Part shown: piece by piece, positions 27,010 to 35,726 of the stretch
Layout of the letters: every line of letters starts with the position of its first letter
How positions within the stretch are numbered: position 1 is the first letter of the stretch
Assembly (NCBI RefSeq): GCF_004135975.1
Contig: NZ_CP026538.1
Span: forward strand, 2,418,001-2,482,000
Origin: Solidesulfovibrio carbinolicus
Lineage (GTDB): Bacteria; Desulfobacterota; Desulfovibrionia; Desulfovibrionales; Desulfovibrionaceae
Length of the DNA: 64,000 nt
Direction: 5' to 3'
Program-made: the position numbers and the translations under genes
The notes under the pieces: generated by a model
What the model was told of the DNA's origin: nothing
What the model saw: the letters and a program-made list of their open reading frames with translations, nothing else
The model's database searches: none

Positions 27010-27735
27010 TCAGTGATGATGGTGATGCCGGTCCCCCAGGGGGTGGCCGTGGACGTGGCGGTGGAGCACGAAGTCGGGATCGCGCACGAGCCGGCCGTGC
27101 TCGATGGAATAGTAGGTGTCGGTGACGTGGGCCAGGAAATCCCAGTCATGGGAGATGATGATCATGGGCTTGGCCAGTTGGCAAAGGATGGCCACCAACC
27201 GCTCCCGGGTCTCGGGGTCAAGGCCGCCGGTGGGTTCGTCCAGGAGCAGCGCTTCGGGTTCCATGGCCAGCACGCCGGCCAGGGACACGAGCTTTTTCTC
27301 GCCGCCGGACAGCCTGTGGGCCAGGCGGTCGGCAAAGCCGTCCAGGCCAAGAAGCGTGAGGGTCCGCTCGGCCAGCTCCCGGGCGGCGTCCGGGGGCAAG
27401 CCCCGGTTCAGCGGCCCGAAGGCCACGTCGTCAAGGACAGTGGGATAGATGATCTGGTCGTCGGCGTTTTGCAGCAACATGCCGATCCCCAGGCGCACCT
27501 CCCGGAAATCGCGCTCGGTTTGGGCTTCGCGGCCTTTGTAGCGCACGACGCCGCTTTGAGGCCGGGCCAGGCCCATCATGACGTGGAGCAAGGTCGTCTT
27601 GCCCGAGCCGTTGGGGCCAAAAAGGCCGATGCGCTGTCCCGGGGAAAAGGTGAAATCCAGAGCGTCCAGCACCGGTGCGGCGGCGGCGGGATAGGCGAAA
27701 GTGATCTTTTCCAATGCGAGCAACGGCTCAGGCAT
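27010..27735 (-). CDS. cbiO: Nickel/cobalt ECF transporter ATPase (CbiO/NikO)
   Basis: An ABC ATPase of 241 residues: Walker A GPNGSGKTT at 40-48, signature LSGGE at 142-146, Walker B LLLDEP at 163-168, H-loop His196. It energises the metal transporter with the CbiQ and CbiM proteins encoded upstream. The last 17 residues are unusually His-rich and end in five consecutive histidines, a natural metal-binding tail. AAGGAG lies five to six bases before the ATG at 27735, which overlaps the cbiQ end by eight bases. This is the last gene of the operon. Confidence 0.93.
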   Translation of the reverse strand: MPEPLLALEKITFAYPAAAAPVLDALDFTFSPGQRIGLFGPNGSGKTTLLHVMMGLARPQSGVVRYKGREAQTERDFREVRLGIGMLLQNADDQIIYPTVLDDVAFGPLNRGLPPDAARELAERTLTLLGLDGFADRLAHRLSGGEKKLVSLAGVLAMEPEALLLDEPTGGLDPETRERLVAILCQLAKPMIIISHDWDFLAHVTDTYYSIEHGRLVRDPDFVLHRHVHGHPLGDRHHHHH

Positions 27736-28495
27736 GTCCGCTCCTTGAAATCCAGTCGCCGTAGGCCGCCAACGCCGCCGCGAGCGCCATGAGACAGAGG
27801 AAAACCCTATCCGGCCAGTTGGCGCGGAATAGGTCGAGGCTTGGAAATTTGCCGTGGAAACCACGCAGCAGCATGGCTTGGTAGACCCGCTGGGAGCGGT
27901 CGTAGGCGCGCACCAGCACCATGGCCACAAGGGCCGCGTACGTGCGGTAGGTGCGGCCATTGGACGCCGGGGCAAAGCCGCGCAGTCGGGCGGCCACGAC
28001 CAGCCGGCCGTACTCCTCGGCGATGACGTGCAGGTAGCGGTAGGTGAAGACGAAGAGGAAGGAAAATTTGGCCGGCACGCCCAGGGCCGTCATGGCCCGG
28101 CCCAGGGCCGGGGCCGGGATGGTGGCCAATAGCGAAAGCACGCAGAAAAAAACGGCGTTGGCCTTGACCGTGGCCAGCAAGGCCAGATCCAGGCCCTCCT
28201 GGGTGACGGTCAGGCCGTTGCCTGTCCAGACCGGGACGCCCGGCGTGGCGGCCGGCACGAAGAGCCACAGGAAGGCGACAAAGACGTTGACCGCCGCCGT
28301 GCGGCGCAACACGACGCCAAGGGGCGGCCGGGAAAGGAGCGTCAGCAAAAGCCCCAGGCCAAGGATGCCCAGCGGCGCGGCCAGCCCCTGGGCCAGGGCG
28401 GCCGGCAGGGACAGGAGCAGGCAGGCGGCCAGTCGGCAGCGGGCGTCCAGAGCGTGGATGGGGGATACGCCCCGGGCCAGCGGTTCGTCGATCAT
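27728..28495 (-). CDS. cbiQ: Nickel/cobalt ECF transporter membrane subunit (CbiQ/NikQ)
   Basis: A polytopic inner-membrane protein of 255 residues, the T component of the energy-coupling-factor transporter. The N-terminus SPIHALDARCRLAACLLLSL is typical of CbiQ. The coupling motifs with Ala-Arg-Gly appear as VVAARLRGFAPAS near 170 and AMLLRGFHGKFPS near 208. Its start overlaps the stop of the preceding accessory gene (ATGA) and its end overlaps cbiO. Confidence 0.92.
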   Translation of the reverse strand: MIDEPLARGVSPIHALDARCRLAACLLLSLPAALAQGLAAPLGILGLGLLLTLLSRPPLGVVLRRTAAVNVFVAFLWLFVPAATPGVPVWTGNGLTVTQEGLDLALLATVKANAVFFCVLSLLATIPAPALGRAMTALGVPAKFSFLFVFTYRYLHVIAEEYGRLVVAARLRGFAPASNGRTYRTYAALVAMVLVRAYDRSQRVYQAMLLRGFHGKFPSLDLFRANWPDRVFLCLMALAAALAAYGDWISRSGHA

Positions 28496-29190
28496 GGCTG
28501 GGGCTTTTTGCCCTTGGACGCGAAATAGGCGGCGATGCCGGCCAGTCCCACCAGCCAGCCCAGGCCCCCGACGATTTCGGTCAGTCCCGGCCCTTTTTCC
28601 TTTTCGCCAACGAGCATGGCCCGCAGCGGCGCGATTGTTTTCTCCACCGCCGCTTCCACGATACGCTCCAGGGCGGCGGCGTCCAGGGCCGGAGCGGCGA
28701 CTCCCTGGCCTGCTACCTGTCCCCCTGGCTGGGCTGGAGCCGACGCGGCGGCGACCGGCCCGGCCAGCGGACTCGAGGGAGCGGACGTGGCCGGCGTCGC
28801 AACGGGCGCGGCCGAGTCCGCCAGAGCGGCAGCCGGGGCGGCGGACAGGTATTCGGCCGCCTTGACCTCGGTGGTGTTCTGATGCCCTTCCCCGGCTTTA
28901 AGGACAATGCGCAGGTCGGCCTTGGCAGCACGCGCGGCCGGGGGCACAGAGAATCGGAATTCGCCCTTCTCGTCGGTCTTGCCGGCCAGGAGCGCCGCGC
29001 CGGAAGCGGCGTCAAAGACGTCGACGTCGCCGAAACGCACCCGCTCGGAGCGGCTGTAGCTGCATTCCACGACAACGTCATTGCCTTCAACGTAGGCAAA
29101 AACGTTAACCCGGTGGGCCAAGGCCGGCGCGGCCAGGACAGCCAGCAAGGCCAGGGACGCGGCAACGGGCTTTATCCTGTGCAAGATCAT
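28492..29190 (-). CDS. NikL/CbiL-like periplasmic accessory protein of metal transporter
   Basis: A 232-residue protein with signal peptide (about 1-25, cleavage after ALA), so the mature form would start with His, as in several metal-uptake accessory proteins. A beta-domain of about 85 residues follows, then an Ala/Pro-rich linker (about 110-160), a helical stretch, and a C-terminal membrane span (about 208-226) with a basic end. This architecture matches NikL of NikKMLQO-type transporters. It sits between cbiM and cbiQ with overlapping or near-overlapping ends. Its job is probably periplasmic nickel capture or assembly with NikM, which is known for the family but not proven here. Confidence 0.8.
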   Translation of the reverse strand: MILHRIKPVAASLALLAVLAAPALAHRVNVFAYVEGNDVVVECSYSRSERVRFGDVDVFDAASGAALLAGKTDEKGEFRFSVPPAARAAKADLRIVLKAGEGHQNTTEVKAAEYLSAAPAAALADSAAPVATPATSAPSSPLAGPVAAASAPAQPGGQVAGQGVAAPALDAAALERIVEAAVEKTIAPLRAMLVGEKEKGPGLTEIVGGLGWLVGLAGIAAYFASKGKKPQP

Positions 29191-29198
29191 GTTGTTAC

Positions 29199-29822
29199 CT
29201 AAGATCCCAAAGCGTTATGGGGCGGAACCTGAGCCAGCAGTTCCGGCCGGACCTTGGCCAGAAAGCCCACGGCCATGGCCGTGACGACCCCTTCCACCAG
29301 CATGATGGGCACATGGGCCACCACAATGGCCTTGGCTGTGGCGATGAAGCCTTCGCCGGACAAAGCCAGGGCGCAGGCCGTGAGCAGCGCCGCCAGCAGC
29401 ACGGCGAAAAACCCGCAGCAAAACGCGCCCACGGTCCGCGCCTTGCCGGCGCGGCGCAGAAGCGGCCCGAAAGCAAAAGAGCAGGCCACGGCCGGGCCGG
29501 CCATGTCAAAGACATTGGCCCCAAGGACGATCAGTCCGCCGTACTGAAAAAGCACGGCTTGCAGCAGCAAGGCCACAGCAATGGCCGGGAAGGCGGCCGG
29601 TCCGAGAATGGCCCCGAGCAGGCCGTTCAAAATGAGGTGGGCGCTCACCGGCCCGATGGGCACATGAATGAGCGAACCCACGAAAAACGCGGCCGACAGG
29701 ATGGCCACGGTCATGAGCCGGTCGTAATCCAGGCGCTTGAGTCCAAGCCCTACGCCGACGGCGGACAAGGCCCAGCCGCCGGCCAGCACCGGCCCGGATA
29801 GCACCCCTTCGGAAATATGCAT
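29199..29822 (-). CDS. cbiM: Nickel/cobalt ECF transporter substrate-binding membrane protein (CbiM/NikM)
   Basis: An S component of 207 residues with about six membrane helices. It begins MHISEGVLS; the N-terminal Met-His and a second conserved histidine (GSLIHVPIGPVSAHL near 50-63) form the metal site in this family. Whether nickel or cobalt is carried cannot be read directly, but the DUF4198-type protein upstream favours nickel, which these organisms need for [NiFe] hydrogenases. It lies 69 bases after the upstream periplasmic gene and eight bases before the NikL-like gene. Confidence 0.93.
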   Translation of the reverse strand: MHISEGVLSGPVLAGGWALSAVGVGLGLKRLDYDRLMTVAILSAAFFVGSLIHVPIGPVSAHLILNGLLGAILGPAAFPAIAVALLLQAVLFQYGGLIVLGANVFDMAGPAVACSFAFGPLLRRAGKARTVGAFCCGFFAVLLAALLTACALALSGEGFIATAKAIVVAHVPIMLVEGVVTAMAVGFLAKVRPELLAQVPPHNALGS

Positions 29823-29891
29823 GGCGTCCCTGTCCGGTTTGGTGAGCGGCCCGGGGACGAAACGGCTTCATCCCCGGGCAAGCGCGCCGTT

Positions 29892-30683
29892 TTACTTCTT
29901 CTTGCGCTTGGGTTCAACGAACTTGGCCCACAAAACCGCCCCACGCTCGACCTTTTTGGCCGCGCCGTCCTTCTGAATGGTTTCGGGCGCGTCAACCAGG
30001 GCGGCAAAACCCCACCAGCCGGCAAAAGGCACGGCGTAGCTGAAGACGCCGTTCACGTCGGTCTTGACCACCTGGGTGACCATGTAATCGTTTGGGGCCT
30101 CATACGCCTTGTCCTTGTTGTAGAATTCCACTTCCACGGGCACGTCGGCGGCCGGCTTGCCATCGACAAGCAGCTTGCCCGTGAAAACGTTGCCTGCGTA
30201 GTTGCCGAAGGGGCGGGTCAGCGGCACGATCTCGGCGGCCAACCCGACGGGCGCGTCCCAGCCCTCTTCCTCGCCGAAAGCCGGCACCGTCACCTTGGTC
30301 AGGTGCTCGATAAACTTGTCCTCGGCCGGCTCGAAATAGGGTTCCGGAATGACGAAGAACGTTCCCACTCCCGGCTTTTTGAACGTGTACTCGGCGGTCC
30401 AGGCGGCGTGGTCCATGATCTTGGCCGGCTTGAGGGCGGGGAGCAGATCGGTCTTCTGGCCGTTGTCCACGACGCCAAACGCCTTGGGCTTGGCCATGTC
30501 CATGCCGTTGCCTTCCATGGGATGGGAAAAAGACACCGCCAGGTCCACCTTGGCTTTGGCCTTGTCGGCCACCGTGTCGTTTGACGGGATGACCATGCCG
30601 AAGTGGGCCAGGGCCGGAGCGGCGCAGAGGGTCAGGGCGGCCAGGGCCAGGGACGGAACGAGGGAAAGACGAGGAGTGCGCAT
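29892..30683 (-). CDS. DUF4198-type periplasmic nickel transport protein (NikK-like)
   Basis: The product has 263 residues. A signal peptide with cleavage after ALA (about 26) leaves a mature N-terminus HFGMVIPSND with a leading histidine, typical of NikK/DUF4198 proteins of nickel uptake operons. The rest is beta-rich, including AFGVVDNGQKTDLLP, and the C-terminal DVNGVFSYAVPFAGWWGFAA block is characteristic of the family. It ends in Lys/Arg. As first gene of the five-gene minus-strand operon it probably carries the operon promoter upstream. Confidence 0.84.
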   Translation of the reverse strand: MRTPRLSLVPSLALAALTLCAAPALAHFGMVIPSNDTVADKAKAKVDLAVSFSHPMEGNGMDMAKPKAFGVVDNGQKTDLLPALKPAKIMDHAAWTAEYTFKKPGVGTFFVIPEPYFEPAEDKFIEHLTKVTVPAFGEEEGWDAPVGLAAEIVPLTRPFGNYAGNVFTGKLLVDGKPAADVPVEVEFYNKDKAYEAPNDYMVTQVVKTDVNGVFSYAVPFAGWWGFAALVDAPETIQKDGAAKKVERGAVLWAKFVEPKRKKK

Positions 30684-30765
30684 TTTGAAGTCTCCTTAGC
30701 AAAGTTGTGCCTGCCATGGAATACGAAACCCCGTCTTGATATGCCTCTATGCAATAAATTTCAAG

Positions 30766-30778
30766 TTCGTGACACGAA
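30766..30778. promoter_or_regulatory. Candidate operator upstream of the nickel operon
   Basis: TTCGTGACACGAA is a 13-base palindrome with six perfectly paired positions on each side of the central A. It lies about 85 bases before the NikK-like start, in the only AT-richer gap of the region. It does not match the NikR box I know for this group (GTGTTAC repeats), so the regulator is unknown. Confidence 0.35.
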
Positions 30779-30823
30779 TAAACGAAGGACAAAGCAAAAC
30801 AACTCCATTACGCCGCCATTGTC

Positions 30824-31669
30824 TTAAAAAGAGACGGCCAGACGCAGGGCGACGTCGGGCTGGTCGGCGGGCCGGATGCTGCCTTCCAGGGTCAGCCCGG
30901 CGACCGGGCGCACAGCCAGGGAAAGGAAGGGAACAACAGGCAAACGCGGTTCGTAGCCATAGCGGCTGGGCAAGGCGTTAAGGGCCAGGATGGCGGCCAG
31001 GGCGTTGCCCGAGGCCCCGGTGGCATCGGCATGGTGGGTCAGGCGCTTGTCCAGGCGAAAAGCGACAAGCGAGGCTCCGGCGGCGGCTTCCACCGGACCG
31101 AAGTCGTAGCCGAGGCGGGCCGTGGCCTCATGGCTGGTCCAGGAGAAAAAAGCGTCCCGGGCCGAGGGCGGCGTGCCGCCACCGGAGCGGCTGGCCCCCT
31201 CCTCCCGGGCTTCCGGGGCGGCGGCCGAAAAAAAGGCGTAGTCGAACCGGGCAAAGACGCCCTCTCCGGGCTGGCGGCGCAGGATGAGCCGGGCGCACGG
31301 CCCCCAGAGAAAGGCCGGCCGGGTTTCCCAGGCCTCATACACGCCCTGCCCCACGTTCTTGGCCTCGAACCGGCCCACCGAAGCCCCGACCTGGCCGCCC
31401 AGGGCCAACACGACATGACTGGTGTCTAGGAGGCGGTAGACGGCTTCGACGTAGCCCCGTTGCTCGGTCCAGTTGCGGACCCAGCCGCCCTGCTGGGGCA
31501 CGAAAGCGGCCGAGGGCGTAAACGACGTCGGCTCACGCATATCCCGGTAGCCCAGGGTCCGGGCAATCAGCGACACCTCGAACCGGTCCGCATCGGCCAG
31601 CGCCGGTGTCGGCTGGGCCAGGGCCAGGATGAGCGCCAACCCCATAAGCCAGAACGACAAGCGCCTCAC
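30824..31669 (-). CDS. Predicted exported, beta-barrel-like protein
   Basis: About 281 residues. The signal peptide ends at ALADADRF (about residue 28) when GTG 31669 is used. The remainder alternates polar and hydrophobic residues with many aromatic strand ends (RGYVEAVYRLLD, ARFDYAFFSA, ATARLGYDFGP) and finishes LRLAVSF with a terminal Phe, the typical end of outer-membrane barrels. No family is recognised. The start is uncertain: ATG 31645 or a longer N-terminus are alternatives. It lies 155 bases after the S9 peptidase and before the nickel operon on the same strand. Confidence 0.65.
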   Translation of the reverse strand: MRRLSFWLMGLALILALAQPTPALADADRFEVSLIARTLGYRDMREPTSFTPSAAFVPQQGGWVRNWTEQRGYVEAVYRLLDTSHVVLALGGQVGASVGRFEAKNVGQGVYEAWETRPAFLWGPCARLILRRQPGEGVFARFDYAFFSAAAPEAREEGASRSGGGTPPSARDAFFSWTSHEATARLGYDFGPVEAAAGASLVAFRLDKRLTHHADATGASGNALAAILALNALPSRYGYEPRLPVVPFLSLAVRPVAGLTLEGSIRPADQPDVALRLAVSF

Positions 31670-31824
31670 AGCCCGGTCAGCCCCAACCTGGGCACGGCAA
31701 GTCCATGGCGGACCAAGCCGTCGCATCGCCATACGGCGCGGTCCGGCAGCAAAACGGCAGGCGACGAGCGATTCCATGGCTCTTCCTGCCACGAATGGCG
31801 ACGGGAGGAAAGGCGGTCCGAAGT

Positions 31825-33885
31825 TCAGGAAGGGTCGGCCTTGGCCATGGCCGGCCGTGTTTGGGACGCCGCGGCCGGCACGAAGCGCGTGAACCAGTCG
31901 AGGTTGCGGACCATGAGATCGCGCAGCAGGCCCGTTTCGGTGATGTCGTGGCCGCTTCGCGGATAGGCGGCCAGTCTCGTGACCACGCCGCGACGGGACA
32001 GGGCGGTATAGAGTTCCAGGGCCTGGGTGAAGGGGACGCGCTCGTCGGCCACACCGTGCTGGAACAGCGTCGGGGTCTGGATGGCGGCAGCGTATTTCAG
32101 CGGCGAGCGGTCAAACAGGAAATCGAAGCGCTCGTAGGCTTCGCCGCCCATGTACAGCGGCATGAAATCGGGCAAATCCATGCTGCCGCACTGGCTGACC
32201 AGATTGGTGATGCCGCCGCCAATGGAGGCGGCCTTGAACCGGTCGGTGTGGCCGATGGCCCAGGCGGCAAGGTAGCCGCCGTAGCTCCAGCCCATGACGC
32301 CAAGACGCTGGGGATCGGCCTGACCCTTGGCGATGAGCGCGTCGAGGCCGGACATGAGGTCGGCGAAATCGACCCCGCCCCAATCATTGACAATGGCTCG
32401 GCGAAAAGCCGGCCCGTAACCATCGGAGCCCCGGACGTTGGGCTGGAACAGGGCATAGCCGTGGGCGGAAAAAACCGCCAGGGGGTAGCTGTTGAGCAGG
32501 CCGGGATACAGGCGCTGGGCCGCCTGGGCCGGGCCGCCGTGGAGTTCGACCAGAAGCGGCGGCGCGCCGACCACAGGCACGGCCGGCGGGGTGTAAAGGC
32601 CCTCGATCGTGGTCCCGTCAGCCGATTTCCAACGCACGATCTCGGGTTTGACCGTCTGGTAGGCGGCGAATTCCCGGTTGACGGCGGACACGGCCTTGGG
32701 GTCGTAGCGCTCGGCCGAGGTCACAAAAGCCTCGGGGGGCAAGTCCCAGTCGGTGAGCACCAGCCCCAGATGGCGAGAACCGGGCGACAAACTGGCCTGG
32801 AGCGGAATGCGCCGGTCGTCGTCGAGGCGCGTCGGCGGCTGGCCGTCCAGGGGCAGGGCATAGAGCGCGGCCCCCATGCCGTCGGCTTCCCGCACAAGAA
32901 GGCTCTGGCCGTCCTCGGCCCAGCCCAGGAGTTCCGGCCGGGCGTCGGGGGTGGGGGCCAGGGGGCGCGCCTCACCGCCAGCCAGGGGCACGACCATGAC
33001 CCGGCCGGCGTTGTAATAAAATCCGGGCGCGGCCGTGGCCACATAGGCCAAGAGCCGACCATCGGGCGAGACGGTTGGCATGTTCTCGGAGGCGTCTGAG
33101 GCGGCCACAAGCTTCACGCCGCCCTTGTCAAGATCGACCACGGCGATGTCGGCATGGCCGGCGTCCACTGGAGCCGCGCCGCCGGCGGCGCCGGTATGGG
33201 CGCGGCCCCGGGGCGGGGCGTGGGGGTTGGCGGTTTCGAAAACGATGCGGCGGCCGTCCGGGGAAAAGGCGAATGCGCCCACGTCCCGGTCGGTGACAAG
33301 CTGGCGCATGACCCCGGGTTGCGACACGGCCAGGAGGTAGAGTCCGGCCAGTCCGCCAGGGCTGTCCAACACTTCGACGTCGCCGTCGCAACCCTCGGGA
33401 CGGTTGGGGCCGGCCTTGGGACTGGTCGTGGCGGTGACGGCCAGTTTCTTGCCGTCCGGGGAAAACGCCAGATCAAGGATGTCGGCCCGGCCGTCGCTGA
33501 AGCGGCGCGATTGGCCGGCGTTGAGCTGGAGTAAATGGAGCTCGGAGGCGTTTTCGCCCTGGCAGAGATAGGCCAGCCATTTGCCGTCCGGGGAAAAACG
33601 CGGGTGGTCGCAGGAGGTCGTTGCCGGGGTGACCGCCCTCCCGCCCTCCCGGGCCATGTCGGTCAGAAAAATGCGAGAGACAGGTTCGCCGGCCTGGTCG
33701 GACATCCTGGTCACGACAAAAGCGACGCGTTTGCCGTCAGCAGCAACGCGGACATCGTCCACAGAGGCCAGACGCAGCATGGCCTCAATGGTGAACGGCT
33801 TGTCGCCGCCGGCCATGGCGGACACGGCTGGCAAACACAGCGTCAACAGCCAAAGGGCCAGGACGACGCACAGGCGTTGGGACAC
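31825..33885 (-). CDS. S9 family peptidase (prolyl oligopeptidase / acylaminoacyl peptidase type)
   Basis: An exported protein of 686 residues. The signal peptide lies at about 1-25, followed by a beta-propeller of TolB/WD40-like repeats (several FSPDGKxL units) and a C-terminal alpha/beta hydrolase. The catalytic Ser is in GWSYGGYLA (about 531), Asp in VADERVPF (about 616) and His in SGHDITE (about 646). It should cleave small peptides in the periplasm. The GTG start at 33885 has GAGGT five bases upstream and yields the signal peptide; a longer open frame upstream crosses the secD terminator and is rejected. Confidence 0.9.
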   Translation of the reverse strand: MSQRLCVVLALWLLTLCLPAVSAMAGGDKPFTIEAMLRLASVDDVRVAADGKRVAFVVTRMSDQAGEPVSRIFLTDMAREGGRAVTPATTSCDHPRFSPDGKWLAYLCQGENASELHLLQLNAGQSRRFSDGRADILDLAFSPDGKKLAVTATTSPKAGPNRPEGCDGDVEVLDSPGGLAGLYLLAVSQPGVMRQLVTDRDVGAFAFSPDGRRIVFETANPHAPPRGRAHTGAAGGAAPVDAGHADIAVVDLDKGGVKLVAASDASENMPTVSPDGRLLAYVATAAPGFYYNAGRVMVVPLAGGEARPLAPTPDARPELLGWAEDGQSLLVREADGMGAALYALPLDGQPPTRLDDDRRIPLQASLSPGSRHLGLVLTDWDLPPEAFVTSAERYDPKAVSAVNREFAAYQTVKPEIVRWKSADGTTIEGLYTPPAVPVVGAPPLLVELHGGPAQAAQRLYPGLLNSYPLAVFSAHGYALFQPNVRGSDGYGPAFRRAIVNDWGGVDFADLMSGLDALIAKGQADPQRLGVMGWSYGGYLAAWAIGHTDRFKAASIGGGITNLVSQCGSMDLPDFMPLYMGGEAYERFDFLFDRSPLKYAAAIQTPTLFQHGVADERVPFTQALELYTALSRRGVVTRLAAYPRSGHDITETGLLRDLMVRNLDWFTRFVPAAASQTRPAMAKADPS

Positions 33886-33955
33886 AGGGACCTCGCTTCT
33901 CACGATGGCCGGCACTCTACGGCCCCTTGGCCCGACGGTCAAACGCCGAAACGAC

Positions 33956-33979
33956 GAAGGCCCCCGTACGGGGGCCTTC
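33956..33979 (-). terminator. Hairpin terminator after secD
   Basis: A perfect 12-bp palindromic stem made of GAAGGCCCCCGT and its complement lies 29 bases after the secD stop. The T-run that follows on the minus strand is weak (GTCGTTT); on the plus strand A residues follow. It probably ends the yajC-secD transcript. Confidence 0.7.
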
Positions 33980-34007
33980 AAAAAATCAATACATTGAAAT
34001 CAAAAGG

Positions 34008-35612
34008 TTAGATACGCATCCCCGCGTCGGCCGGCCGCTTGGACAGCCACAGGTCGAAAAGGAACCGCGTAAAGAAGATGGCCGTGAACATGGAGGCCAC
34101 GATGCCGAGAATCAGGGTCACGGCGAAGCCGCGAATGGGGCCGGTGCCGAACTGGTAGAGGACCACGGCGGCGATGACCGTGGTGACGTTGGCGTCCAGG
34201 ATGGTAAGCGTGGCCCGGCTGTAGCCGACGTCCACGGCCGAGCGGGCGGTGAGCCCCCGGCGCAGCTCCTCGCGAATGCGCTCAAAGATGATGACGTTGG
34301 CGTCAACGGCCATGCCGATGGTCAGGATGATGCCGGCAATGCCGGGCAGGGTCAGGGTGGCCCCGAAACCGGCCAGACCGGCCATAATGAGCACGAGGTT
34401 GAACAGCAGGGCCGCGTCGGCCACGGCTCCGGCAACGCCGTAGTAGACGATCATGAAGGCGATGACGATCAGGCCGCCGATGACGGCCGAATGGACGCCC
34501 TTTTCGATGGATTCCTGGCCCAAGGAAGGACCGACCGTACGCTGCTCCAGGATGGTGACCGGAGCGGGCAGCGCCCCGGCGCGCAGCACGATGGCCAGAT
34601 CGCGGGCTTCCTCGGTGGAGAATCGGCCGGTGATGCTGGCCCGGCCGCCGCCGATTTTTTCCTGAATGGTGGGCGCGGAATACACCTTGCCGTCGAGCAC
34701 GATGGCAAGCTGCTTTTTGACGTTCTCCGCCGTGACCCGCTCGAACTGCCGCGCGCCGCTGGGAGTGAAGGTCAGGGCCACGTAGGCTTGGTTGTTGGGG
34801 TCGAAGTTGGCCCGGGCGTCGGCAATGCTCTCGCCGGTCATGACGGCGTCGGCCTTGAGCGCAATGGGCCGCTCCAGGTAGGAGCCGTCGGGATTGCGGT
34901 GGCGCAGCACGGACAGTTCGTCGCCCGGGGGCAGGATGCCCTTCTGGGCTTTTTCCATGTCCACGGTCTCGTCCACGACCTTGAATTCCAGGTGGGCGGT
35001 CTTGCCGATAAGCTTGATGGCCCGTTCGGGGTCCTGCAGTCCCGGCAGCTGGATCTGGATGCGGTTGTCGGCCTGCTTGCGGATGTCGGGCTCGGCCACG
35101 CCGAATTCGTCGATGCGGTTGCGGATGGTCTTGACGGCCTGGTCCACGGTCATGCGGGCCTGGTCGTCCTTGTAGCGCTGGGTGAACGACAGCTTGTAGA
35201 GGAGCTTGTTGTCCGCGGCGGATTCAACGCCATCGACGTGGAGCACGGAAAAGTGGCTGGACAGGAACGTGTCCAGGGCGTCGCGCTTGTCGGGGGTGGC
35301 CAGGACGAACTCCAGGCGCTTGCCGTCCGGGCTGGTGCCCGGACGTTGGATGACGATGCCCTCGTCCTTGACCTGGTCGCGGACGTCGCGGCCCATCTGG
35401 GCCAGGGAATTGGCCAAGGCCTTGTCCACATCGACGCCAAGGGTCAGGTGGATGCCGCCCTTGAGATCAAGGCCGAGGCTGACGACGTCATCGGGCAGGA
35501 ATTTGCCCAGAAAGCTCTGCTTCACCGACCCCAGGGAGGGCAGCATGTAGATGAGGCCCAGAAAGGCCACGAGACTGATCACGGCCAGTCGCCAACGCAG
35601 ATTTCCAGTCAT
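34008..35612 (-). CDS. secD: Protein translocase subunit SecD
   Basis: SecD is an RND-fold inner-membrane subunit that uses the proton gradient to pull proteins through SecYEG. The product has 534 residues with TM1 at about 8-27, SLGLDLKGGIHLTLGVD near 45-61, a large periplasmic domain, and five more C-terminal spans. The conserved SIEKGVHSAVIGGLIVIAF and the TM4 region DANVIIFERIREELRRG are present. yajC is directly upstream. Downstream, where secF normally sits, there is a terminator and an unrelated peptidase, and SecF is not fused to this protein. Confidence 0.95.
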   Translation of the reverse strand: MTGNLRWRLAVISLVAFLGLIYMLPSLGSVKQSFLGKFLPDDVVSLGLDLKGGIHLTLGVDVDKALANSLAQMGRDVRDQVKDEGIVIQRPGTSPDGKRLEFVLATPDKRDALDTFLSSHFSVLHVDGVESAADNKLLYKLSFTQRYKDDQARMTVDQAVKTIRNRIDEFGVAEPDIRKQADNRIQIQLPGLQDPERAIKLIGKTAHLEFKVVDETVDMEKAQKGILPPGDELSVLRHRNPDGSYLERPIALKADAVMTGESIADARANFDPNNQAYVALTFTPSGARQFERVTAENVKKQLAIVLDGKVYSAPTIQEKIGGGRASITGRFSTEEARDLAIVLRAGALPAPVTILEQRTVGPSLGQESIEKGVHSAVIGGLIVIAFMIVYYGVAGAVADAALLFNLVLIMAGLAGFGATLTLPGIAGIILTIGMAVDANVIIFERIREELRRGLTARSAVDVGYSRATLTILDANVTTVIAAVVLYQFGTGPIRGFAVTLILGIVASMFTAIFFTRFLFDLWLSKRPADAGMRI

Positions 35613-35660
35613 GGGCGAGGCTCTCCTTGGGAGGCTTGCGCTTGGGAGTCAACGACAAAA

Positions 35661-35716
35661 CGAAGGGACTGCCGGGGCAGCCCTTCGCCGTCGCTTCGGG
35701 CCTGTGCGGCCCGAAG
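35661..35716 (-). promoter_or_regulatory. Two tandem hairpins between yajC and secD
   Basis: On the minus strand, the first hairpin has a nine-base stem CTTCGGGCC / GGCCCGAAG (35716-35694). The second pairs CGAAGGGCTGCC with the imperfect complement ending CCCTTCG (35687-35661) and is followed by TTTTGTCGTT. The second looks like an intrinsic terminator, so it may attenuate secD relative to yajC. Confidence 0.55.
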
Positions 35717-35726
35717 AGGAATATCC

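Noticed and set aside
27010-27030. Five histidine codons as an engineered purification tag
   Set aside because: They follow a longer natural His-rich stretch in a metal transporter subunit, lie in native context, and have no vector-like sequence around them.
30684-30823. Nickel/cobalt (NiCo) or cobalamin riboswitch before the metal uptake operon
   Set aside because: The gap is only 140 bases, mostly without the required multi-helix structure or a B12-box-like sequence.
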